A DNA stretch of 64,000 nt from Plantibacter sp050587525 (lineage in GTDB: Bacteria; Actinomycetota; Actinomycetes; Actinomycetales; Microbacteriaceae): the NCBI RefSeq assembly GCF_050587525.1, contig NZ_JBOBFT010000011.1, positions 97,501 to 161,500 on the forward strand. Reading direction: 5' to 3'. Below the pieces are notes generated by a model, which saw only the letters and a list, made by a program, of their open reading frames with translations, ran no database searches and had not been told where the DNA came from. A program made the position numbers and the translations under genes. This document shows positions 58,351 through 64,000 of the stretch, one piece after another. Every line of letters begins with the position of its first letter. Within the stretch, counting starts at the first letter, position 1.

Positions 58351-59106
58351 CGGCGCGAACAGGAGTGGCGCCGATCGTTCGACGAGTTCTGTGATCGTCG
58401 GATCATCAGCCGACGCGTCCGTCACGATTCCCGTGACACCGTCGAGCGGCAGCACGAGATACCTCGATGCCGCGCCGATCTTCTCCCGGCTGCCGAGGAC
58501 GTAGGTATCGGCTGCGCGTCGTGCGAGGGCTCGTTTCATCGCGGCTTCGTCGGCATCGCCGGTGGTCAGCCCCTCTGTCGGGTGGATGCCCGTGACGCCG
58601 AGCAGGAACAGGTCCGCTGAGAGGCCTGCTGTCGCTTCGAGCGCTGCGGCGCCGCTCGTGACGGCCGAGTGTCTGAAGAGTGTCCCGCCGATGAGGTAGA
58701 CGTCGATGAGCTCGTGAGGCATGAGTGCGACGGCGATCGTGGGGCTGTGGGTGATGATCGTGCACTGCAGTCCCGGGTCGAGAGCTGCGACGACGGCGAG
58801 TGTCGTCGTCCCGCCGTCGAGGATCACGGTGCTGCCCGGCTCGATGAGTTCGGCGGCTCGTTTCGCGACCCGGGCCTTGCTCTCCGGTTCGAGCGTTGTC
58901 CGCACCTCGTAGGGCGAGGTCGCGGGCGAGGCGGGAACGGCGCCCCCGTAGACGCGCTGGCAGAGTCCAGCGGACGCCAGCTCCCGGAGGTCACGGCGGA
59001 TGGTGTCTTCCGAGACGTCGAGTTCGCGTGCGACGTCCTTCGCGACGAGCTTGCCGTCGCGGCGGAGTCGTTCGAGCAGTAGTGCGTGTCGTTCCGTAGT
59101 GAACAT
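58348..59106 (-). CDS. DeoR family transcriptional regulator
   Basis: A 252-residue repressor. N-terminal DeoR winged helix (TTERHALLLERLRRDGKLVAKDVARELDVSEDTIRRDLRELASAGLCQRVYGGAV, 3-58) and a DeoRC sugar-phosphate sensor domain (VILDGGTTTLAVVAALDP, VYLIGGTLFRHSAVTSG, LFLLGVTGIHPTEGLTTGDADEAAMKRAL). ATG at 59106 follows AAGGAA. Divergent from the DUF4406-like gene; the palindrome TCATGCATGA lies between them. A sugar phosphate or nucleoside-derived ligand is expected. Confidence 0.92.
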   Translation of the reverse strand: MFTTERHALLLERLRRDGKLVAKDVARELDVSEDTIRRDLRELASAGLCQRVYGGAVPASPATSPYEVRTTLEPESKARVAKRAAELIEPGSTVILDGGTTTLAVVAALDPGLQCTIITHSPTIAVALMPHELIDVYLIGGTLFRHSAVTSGAAALEATAGLSADLFLLGVTGIHPTEGLTTGDADEAAMKRALARRAADTYVLGSREKIGAASRYLVLPLDGVTGIVTDASADDPTITELVERSAPLLFAP

Positions 59107-59122
59107 TCACGTTCCTTCCGAG

Positions 59123-59132
59123 TCATGCATGA
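59123..59132. promoter_or_regulatory. Palindrome TCATGCATGA, candidate DeoR operator
   Basis: A perfect 10-bp palindrome in the 47-bp gap between deoR and the divergent gene. Just upstream of the -10 (TAGTCT, 59141-59146) of the latter, so binding could control both. Confidence 0.5.
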
Positions 59133-59153
59133 TTATGCCCTAGTCTGCTGAAT

Positions 59154-59534
59154 ATGACCACTTCACTCATGATCCTGATCGCCGGCCCGTACCGTTCCGG
59201 AACCAACGACGAACCCGAACGCCTGCAGAAGAACCTGTCCCGTCTCGAGGAGGCCGCGTGGCCACTCTTCCGTGCCGGGCACCTCCCGATGATCGGCGAG
59301 TGGGTGGCGTTGCCCGTCCTGTCGAGCGCTGGCGTGACCGAACTGTCGGACCCGCTCGCGGCGGACGTGATGTACCCGACGGCCGAGCGACTCCTCGAGC
59401 GATGCGATGCCGTACTGCGGCTGCCAGGTGCGTCGAAGGGAGCGGATCAGGACGTCGAGATCGCCCGGAAGCGCGGCATCCCGGTGTACACGGCGCTCGA
59501 GGATGTTCCCGGTGTGACGGCGCCCGTCGCGTAG
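59154..59534 (+). CDS. DUF4406 / nucleoside 2-deoxyribosyltransferase-like protein
   Basis: A 126-residue protein with the start LMILIAGPYRSGTNDEPER, typical of DUF4406 and the nucleoside 2-deoxyribosyltransferase clan; SKGADQDVEIARKRGIPVYT at the C-terminus fits the nucleotide-binding end. Probably acts on a nucleoside or sugar nucleotide, in agreement with the divergent DeoR regulator. No ribosome site; TAGTCT seven bases before the ATG indicates a leaderless transcript. Convergent with the TMEM175 gene, 28 bp between stops. Confidence 0.82.
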   Translation: MTTSLMILIAGPYRSGTNDEPERLQKNLSRLEEAAWPLFRAGHLPMIGEWVALPVLSSAGVTELSDPLAADVMYPTAERLLERCDAVLRLPGASKGADQDVEIARKRGIPVYTALEDVPGVTAPVA

Positions 59535-59562
59535 GGCGCGCGTCAGCCCGCCATCCGTTCGC

Positions 59563-60249
59563 TCACAGGATCCGCCGGCGCTCGTCCTCCGCAGGGGTGC
59601 GCCGGCGGACGAGCCAGTTGATCGGGCGCGCGAGCAGCACGATCAGGAGCGGGTAGAGCCCCGTCTGCGGGATGAAGAGCGTGACGAGCAATGCTGCGAA
59701 CGTCAGGCCGACCGTGATCCAGTCCGCTCGCACCGATCGACGGTCCGGCTGCCGTTCCGGCGGCAGGAGTTCGCAGCGCACGATGACGAGCTCCTGCAGA
59801 CGGACGGCGATCTCCGTGAGCAGGATGGTGCCGATGTAGAGGCCCGCCGCGACGGGGTCGTGGCCGGGGGAGTCGACGATCAGGATCGTCGGCAGCGGAA
59901 GGAAGACGATGCCCGCGAGCCACAGCAGGTTCGCGTTGACGAGCAGGGCGTTCGATCCTGTCACGTAGCGGTAGAGGCGGTGGTGATCCCTCCAGAACGA
60001 GGCGATCACCACGAAGCTGAGAGCGGCTGCGAACAGGTTCAGGGCGTTGTCGATCAGGAAGTCGAGGGCTGTTCCCGATGTCGAGGATCGCGCTGAATCC
60101 ACGAGCGGCAGCACGATCAGGGTGATCGCGATGGCCACGACGGCGTCGGTGAAGCCGATCAGTCTCCCGATGCTCTGGTGGTGTGGTCCGGCAGATCCTG
60201 CACGTTCTGCAGGTCCCGCCTGTGCTGCCGTGTCGTCGTTCGTCGACAT
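59563..60249 (-). CDS. TMEM175 (DUF1211) family potassium channel-like protein
   Basis: A 228-residue membrane protein with the family signature GFTDAVVAIAITLIVLPL in the first helix (the FSDAVFAIAITLL-type pore helix) and six predicted helices in all, then a short basic tail. Bacterial TMEM175 proteins form K+-permeable channels. ATG at 60249 follows AGGAGG by eight bases. Its upstream region carries a 22-bp tandem repeat and the divergent promoter of the acetyltransferase gene. Confidence 0.88.
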   Translation of the reverse strand: MSTNDDTAAQAGPAERAGSAGPHHQSIGRLIGFTDAVVAIAITLIVLPLVDSARSSTSGTALDFLIDNALNLFAAALSFVVIASFWRDHHRLYRYVTGSNALLVNANLLWLAGIVFLPLPTILIVDSPGHDPVAAGLYIGTILLTEIAVRLQELVIVRCELLPPERQPDRRSVRADWITVGLTFAALLVTLFIPQTGLYPLLIVLLARPINWLVRRRTPAEDERRRIL

Positions 60250-60285
60250 GCCTGATGCCTCCTGACTGACGAGTGTTCGTCAGGC

Positions 60286-60351
60286 CCGAGTCTCGCAGAT
60301 CGCGCGGCCGAGTCTCGCAGATCGCGCGGCCGAGTCCCGCGGATCGCACAT
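60286..60351 (+). repeat. Tandem repeat, 22 bp x 3, in a divergent promoter region
   Basis: CCGAGTCTCGCAGATCGCGC(GG) occurs at 60286-60307 and 60308-60329, and with changes at 60330-60351. A 22-bp period equals about two helical turns, so it could be a repeated protein site. Confidence 0.75.
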
Positions 60352-60400
60352 CCGGGTGTCGCGGACGGTCCTCGCGTCGGTGACTGCTTGACTCGAATGC

Positions 60401-60858
60401 ATGGTCGACTATCGCATCGAGCATCGAAACGATGCCGGCGCCGTCGAGCGCATCCTGCGGTCGTTGCCCGCGTGGTTCGGCATCGAGGAGTCCCTCCTCG
60501 AGTACGTCGAGAGTGCACGAACCCAGGAGTCGTACCTCGTGCTGGCCGGTGATGTCGTTGTCGGTGTCGGGCTCGTCGTGCGCCGGTTCCCCGAGTCTGC
60601 TGAGATCGAGCTCCTCGCCGTCCACGCGGACCATCGGGGTCGCGGCGCCGGTCGGGTCCTCATCGAGGCCATCGTCGAAGCCGTAACTCGTGACGGCATC
60701 CAACTGCTCAGCGTGCACACGGTCGGACCGAGCTACAGGACGAGGCCTACGCGGCGACCCGAGCCTTCTACCGCCGGGTCGGGTTCGTGCCCGTGCAGGA
60801 GTTCGAGGGCCTCGACTGGGAGGGACCCACGCTCCTGATGGTCAGGGCACTGGGCTGA
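60401..60858 (+). pseudogene. GNAT family N-acetyltransferase, frameshifted
   Basis: From the ATG at 60401 the protein reads as a GNAT acetyltransferase: YLVLAGDVVVGVGLV, IELLAVHADHRGRGAGRVLIEAIVEAV (the acetyl-CoA loop RGRGAG) and LLSVHTVGPSY. It then turns into Arg/Pro/Ser-rich sequence. In the frame one base back, from about 60739, the expected end follows: DEAYAATRAFYRRVGFVPVQEFEGLDWEGPTLLMVRALG with TGA at 60856-60858. A single missing base near 60733-60741 explains both. Corrected length is about 152 residues, normal for the family. A sequencing error is possible. The stop lies in a 20-bp repeat. Confidence 0.8.
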
Positions 60859-60900
60859 TGGCCAGGGCAACGGCCTGATGTGATGGTCAGAGCACTGGGG
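60835..60900 (+). repeat. Degenerate tandem repeat, about 20 bp x 3, over two convergent stop codons
   Basis: CTGATGGTCAGGGCACTGGG (60835-60854), CTGATGGCCAGGGCAACGGC (60855-60874) and TGATGGTCAGAGCACTGGGG (60881-60900). The acetyltransferase stop lies in the second, the MFS stop (reverse strand) in the third. Confidence 0.78.
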
Positions 60901-62140
60901 TAGTCGACTCCGCGGCGGCGACCGGCGCTCCCGCAATCGCGACTCCTGCGATCGCCCGCGGCGCTGGCCGCCGCCACGCGCCGATGTGGAACGCTGCTAG
61001 CGCGAGGGCCAGGGCGATCGCTCCGAAGATCGGCACGAGGAACCCGCCGCCACCGAAACCGACCGCGACGGACCCGAGTGGCGGTGCCAGGGCGATACCG
61101 ATGTACATCGCCGTCGAGTTCCAGGAGAGCGCGATGCCGGATGTCAGTGGATCGATCTCGACGAGTCGGTGTTGGATCGGCAGCTGGGCCGCGTTCGCGG
61201 TCACGCCCCACAGTGCGAACAGGATAACGGTGTCCACGAAACTGCCGAGTACGAACGGCAGGACGGCGAGCAGTACCACCTGGGCTCCGTGGAACACCGT
61301 TGCGACGATCCGGTTGCCGAAGCGGTCGATCAGGGGGCCGGCGATGAGATTGCCACCGATGCCTGCGACGCCGAATGCGAGCAGCAGGATCGCGAGGAGC
61401 GAGGCGGAACCGCCCGTCGTCGTGTGCGTCACGGTCGAACTGAAGATGTAGACGGTGTTGAAGCCGCAGACGACGAGCGTCGTCGATGCGAGCGTCAGGA
61501 GCATCCGGGGGTCGCGGAGGATCGCGAAGCGTCGGCGGATGGAGATGGGCTCGCCGAGTGGGACGTTCCGGACGAAGAGGCTCACGGTGACCGCCACGAG
61601 TGCTGCGAGTCCCGCGAGGGCGAAGAGCGGCAGGCGCCAGCTGCCGACGCCGGCGATGGCCGTGCCGAGCGGTGCGCCGAATGCAGTCGAGGCAGCGAAG
61701 CCGATCGCCACGAAGGCCATCGCTTTCCCTCGTCGTTCCGCGGGTGCGAGTGCTGCTGCTGCGGCGGTCGCTGCGGGCACGATCGCTGCGCCACCGAGAG
61801 CGGCAAGGATCCGGCCCACCGTGAATGCGAGGAGATCGGGCGCCGCTGCGGCGATCAGAGTGCCGATGGCGACGAGCACCATGCCGGTCGCCATGAGCGT
61901 CGTGCGCGAGAGGCGCGGGAGGAGGATCGAGATCGCCGGTGCTGCGACCGCGACGACGATGGAGTAGAAGGTGATCGAGTAGCTGACGTCGCCCGCGTGC
62001 ACGCCGAGCGTCGCTGCGATCGAGGGCAGAAGTCCTGCGATCACGAAGGCGTTGGTCCCGACGACGAAGAGTCCAGCGGCCAGAACGGCCAATCGGGGGT
62101 ACAGCCGCGGAGCGGAGTACGATTGTTCAACAGATCTCAT
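60887..62140 (-). CDS. MFS transporter (DHA1-like drug/sugar exporter)
   Basis: A 417-residue, 12-helix major facilitator of the DHA1 type (AraJ/PbuE/Cmr-like). YPRLAVLAAGLFVVGTNAFVIAGLLPSIAATLGV in helix 1, the LSRTTLMATGMVLVAIGT motif A region, and GRILAALGGAAIVPAATAAAAALAPAERRGKAMAFVAIG (motif C-like). Drug or sugar efflux is typical. ATG at 62140 has no ribosome site; TAGGTT (minus strand, 62153-62148) is seven bases upstream, so probably leaderless. GTTCAA/TTGAAC half-sites cover its promoter and start. Divergent from an ArsR-like regulator. Confidence 0.9.
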   Translation of the reverse strand: MRSVEQSYSAPRLYPRLAVLAAGLFVVGTNAFVIAGLLPSIAATLGVHAGDVSYSITFYSIVVAVAAPAISILLPRLSRTTLMATGMVLVAIGTLIAAAAPDLLAFTVGRILAALGGAAIVPAATAAAAALAPAERRGKAMAFVAIGFAASTAFGAPLGTAIAGVGSWRLPLFALAGLAALVAVTVSLFVRNVPLGEPISIRRRFAILRDPRMLLTLASTTLVVCGFNTVYIFSSTVTHTTTGGSASLLAILLLAFGVAGIGGNLIAGPLIDRFGNRIVATVFHGAQVVLLAVLPFVLGSFVDTVILFALWGVTANAAQLPIQHRLVEIDPLTSGIALSWNSTAMYIGIALAPPLGSVAVGFGGGGFLVPIFGAIALALALAAFHIGAWRRPAPRAIAGVAIAGAPVAAAESTTPVL

Positions 62141-62158
62141 ACGATTGAACCTAGCACT

Positions 62159-62176
62159 GTTCAAAGTAATTTGAAC
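62159..62176. promoter_or_regulatory. Inverted repeat, probable operator of the ArsR-like regulator
   Basis: GTTCAAAGTAATTTGAAC has perfect 7-bp arms with a GTAA centre. Further half-sites GTTCAA (62125-62130) and TTGAAC (62145-62150) lie on the MFS side, flanking its start codon. Position fits repression of the exporter gene. Confidence 0.7.
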
Positions 62177-62296
62177 TGTTTGTGACGTTCGATGTTCCTG
62201 AACGCCGTTGCTGCGGGTTCTGTTCCTTCCCGTCGTGATCCCGCCCCCACCCTGTCCCGATCCTCCACTCCGACTCCGACGAAAGCGCGGTGCACC

Positions 62297-62602
62297 ATGA
62301 CTGACACGTATCCCGTTCCGGACATGGCCGATGTCGAACTGGTGACCATCCTCCGCGCCGTGGCCGATCCCGTCCGTTTGGAGATCGTTCGTGTGCTCGC
62401 CGACGGCCAACCGCACGCCAAGGGCACGGCGGAGTGGGGGTTCGAGCTGCAGAAATCCGCGCTCGCCTACCATTTCAAGACGCTGCGTGAGGTCGGTGTG
62501 ACGCGGACGATCGTGTCCGGGCGGACGCATGCGATCCAGTTGCGTCGTGCGGAACTCGACGAACGCTTCCCCGGGCTCATCGACGTCCTGCTGCTGCCGT
62601 GA
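62297..62602 (+). CDS. ArsR-type winged-helix transcriptional regulator
   Basis: A 101-residue regulator with a single winged helix: LVTILRAVADPVRLEIVRVLADGQP, QKSALAYHFKTLREVGVTRTIVSGRTHAIQLRRAELDERFPGLIDVLL. This matches the HTH_20/ArsR group in which regulators often sit opposite MFS genes. No Cys metal site, so it is not a metal sensor of the classic kind. ATG at 62297 chosen because the homology begins there; upstream codons from 62192 are Arg/Pro/Thr-rich. Likely represses the divergent exporter through the GTTCAA sites. Confidence 0.88.
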   Translation: MTDTYPVPDMADVELVTILRAVADPVRLEIVRVLADGQPHAKGTAEWGFELQKSALAYHFKTLREVGVTRTIVSGRTHAIQLRRAELDERFPGLIDVLLLP

Positions 62603-62651
62603 GTGCCTTGATCTGACGGAGTTTTCCCGACCGGGAACGCCGAGATGGTGG

Positions 62652-62886
62652 TCGGGTCTCTGGGCCTGTCGAAGGGCGGGAGCCACGGATCCTGACTGTC
62701 TCCACTTCGACAGGCTCAGTGACCGGGGCCGTCCGGTCCCTGAGTCTGTCGAAGGGTTGACCCCACGGATCCGGGTCGTCCGCACTTCGACAAGCTCAGT
62801 GACCGGGTGGGGCCGGCCCCTGAGCTTGTCGAAGGGAAGGGTTCACGGATCCGGAGCGTCCACACTTCGACAGGCTCAGTGACCGG
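62652..62886. repeat. 80-bp tandem array of the dispersed CTTCGACAGGCTCAG inverted repeat, three units
   Basis: Each unit has a left arm (CCTGAG-CTGTCGAAGGG), CACGGATCC in the middle and a right arm (CACTTCGACAGGCTCAGTGACC); the arms are inverted copies of each other. TGTCGAAGGG recurs at about 80-bp spacing (62667, 62747, 62827). The array overlaps the end of the HNH gene. A single related arm is inside the sigma factor gene at 45247. Confidence 0.88.
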
Positions 62887-64000
62887 CTGCGTCTTCGTCA
62901 GCTTCCGGTCGGGTTCGAGGGGGTACCAGTCCGGAGGATCGGGTTCCGTGGTGAATACCTGGCCGCTCGGACTGATCCAGGTGAGCGCACCATCCGGACC
63001 CGGCTTGAGGGACCAGTTGGTGTCGTGTTTGAGGTGGTGATGCTTCGGACACAGGTGCGCAAGGTTGCCCACGTTCGTTTCACCTCCCTCCGACCACGGG
63101 ACCGTGTGGTCGAGTTCGCATCCCTTCGCGAGGCGGTTGCAGCCCGGTGCTCGGCAGTGGGTGTCTCGGATCGCGAGGGCTCGTTTCATGTCCGCGGGTG
63201 GCACGTATCGTTCTCGACTCACCGAGAGGACCGCCCCGGTCTCAGGGTGGGTGAGGATCCGGGTGAAGGACTTCGCGTGCACGCTCAGCCTGACCGCGGT
63301 CTCCGGGTCGATGGGACCGTAGCCTTCGAGGGAACCTGGTTGGTGCTCGTGGCCAAGGATCGTCATCACCGGGACCGTGACATGCACGGTGGGGATGATG
63401 CCTTCCGTGATGTCCTCAATGCTCGGCAGTGGACGGGTCGCGGTGCGGGGCTTGATGCTCGGGGACGACTCGGCTGCTTGGACGGGATCGGCGCTCTGCA
63501 GGAGCCCGCCCGTTCGGACAGGCGCGGTCATCCGGGCCAGCTCGGTCACCTGGGTCGGCTCGGTCACCTGGGTCGGCTCGATCATCTGGACCGGCTCGGA
63601 CGCCTGGACCGGCTCGGTCGTCTGGACTGGGTGGGTCGCCTGGACTGGCTGGGTCGTCTGGACTGGCTGGGTCGTCTGGACTGGCTGGGTCGGTTGGATG
63701 GGCTGGGGGCGACGGTTCAGACGGTCCATGCTCTGTGTCGGTGTGGTTGCCCCGTCGTCCATGGATGCGGCTCCACGGGCTGGTACTGACCGTGCCGCCC
63801 AGGTCGGGACCTCATCATCCGCCGCGGTGGAGGAAGCCGACTCGGGTGCCGCGACCGTGGCTGGAGGGCCGGAGGACGCCGTGACACCGTAGAGGAGGAG
63901 GCTCTGGGCGTTGTCGACCATCAACTGCGCACGCGTCCGAACATCACCACGGCGCTGGGTGTTCGCAGTGAGGGCGGCGAGGCGGTTGTAGGCGGCAGTC
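62716..64000 (-). CDS. HNH endonuclease with DUF222 (13E12 repeat family), 5' end beyond window
   Basis: At least 427 residues of a DUF222-HNH protein, a family abundant in Microbacteriaceae and mycobacteria. The window edge falls within DUF222 (NRLAALTANTQRRGDVRTRAQLMVDNAQSLLLYGV). Then comes a low-complexity Thr/Gln/Pro/Val repeat (QPVQTTQPVQTT..., about 60 residues; 63535-63710), then SPSIKPRTATRPLPSIEDITEG and the HNH nuclease (AIRDTHCRAPGCNRLAKGCELDHTVPWSEGGETNVGNLAHLCPKHHHLKH). After WYPLEPDRK the C-terminus (about 55 residues) is encoded by the 80-bp repeat array (VTEPVEVWT, SLSLSKC, STLRQTQGPDG) and is not conserved protein. A native stop has probably been lost or replaced by the repeats. 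Function of these proteins is unproven; mobile or selfish roles are suspected. Confidence 0.88.
   Translation of the reverse strand, partial: TAAYNRLAALTANTQRRGDVRTRAQLMVDNAQSLLLYGVTASSGPPATVAAPESASSTAADDEVPTWAARSVPARGAASMDDGATTPTQSMDRLNRRPQPIQPTQPVQTTQPVQTTQPVQATHPVQTTEPVQASEPVQMIEPTQVTEPTQVTELARMTAPVRTGGLLQSADPVQAAESSPSIKPRTATRPLPSIEDITEGIIPTVHVTVPVMTILGHEHQPGSLEGYGPIDPETAVRLSVHAKSFTRILTHPETGAVLSVSRERYVPPADMKRALAIRDTHCRAPGCNRLAKGCELDHTVPWSEGGETNVGNLAHLCPKHHHLKHDTNWSLKPGPDGALTWISPSGQVFTTEPDPPDWYPLEPDRKLTKTQPVTEPVEVWTLRIREPFPSTSSGAGPTRSLSLSKCGRPGSVGSTLRQTQGPDGPGH

Noticed and set aside
62652..62886. Regular 80-bp repeats as a CRISPR array
   Set aside because: Repeats are internally inverted, the intervening DNA is itself repeated rather than unique, and no cas gene is present.
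1..64000. tRNA, rRNA and riboswitch genes
   Set aside because: I looked for cloverleaf ends, GTTCGAATC-type T-arms in context and conserved aptamer cores and found none that I could support by eye.

Overview
The window is high-GC DNA with dense genes, short ATGA/GTGA overlaps, GTG starts, several leaderless starts, a DUF222/13E12-type HNH nuclease gene, an LAxTG cell-wall sorting signal and dispersed CTTCGACAGGCTCAG repeats. Together these point to an actinobacterial chromosome, most likely a member of the Microbacteriaceae or a close relative. No rRNA, tRNA, CRISPR array or intact prophage was recognised.

Layout. 1-2.9 kb: sugar ABC permeases divergent from a LacI repressor, with two palindromic operators between them. 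2.9-6.7 kb: a lower-GC accessory island holding a SLATT membrane protein plus a SIR2-like protein (a probable defence pair), a chimeric gene scar, and an EVE-HNH (type IV-like) nuclease. The island is bounded on the left by the lacI 3' end and on the right by a diverged copy of that 3' end. 6.7-15.4 kb: TetR, 3-hydroxybutyryl-CoA dehydrogenase, aldehyde dehydrogenase, glutaryl-CoA dehydrogenase-like and GabT-like genes, a PucR regulator and a CaiB CoA-transferase. These read as a 5-aminovalerate/glutarate catabolic cluster. 15.4-27.8 kb: a LacI regulator, a copper amine oxidase, a five-gene family-5 ABC importer, and P1 peptidase, PaiB and C45 acylase genes. One palindrome (GCCGGAACGTTCCGGC core) occurs in front of the regulator, the oxidase and the importer, which suggests a single amine-catabolism regulon.

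27.8-34.3 kb: a membrane-anchored hydrolase, an IdeR-boxed siderophore uptake/utilisation operon (binding protein, AraC, siderophore-interacting protein), SRPBCC, SDR and small membrane proteins, with several copies of a 60-72 bp hairpin element. 34.4-45.7 kb: an LAxTG-anchored ParB/Srx-like protein, agmatinase plus an MHS transporter, a tandem Lrp regulator between two YtcJ-like amidohydrolases, and an ECF41 sigma factor with its oxidoreductase partner. 45.7-49.8 kb: a DEAD-box RNA helicase, a hydrolase and an unknown protein.

49.8-56.7 kb: a ROK-controlled beta-glucoside locus (binding protein, two permeases, GH4 phosphoglucosidase, BadF-type sugar kinase). 56.8-64 kb: an epimerase/RibD-like pair, a DeoR regulator, a TMEM175 channel, a frameshifted acetyltransferase, an MFS exporter with an ArsR-like regulator, and the DUF222-HNH gene whose C-terminus is written by an 80-bp repeat array. 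From 45 to 61 kb, short tandem repeats repeatedly sit exactly on stop codons.
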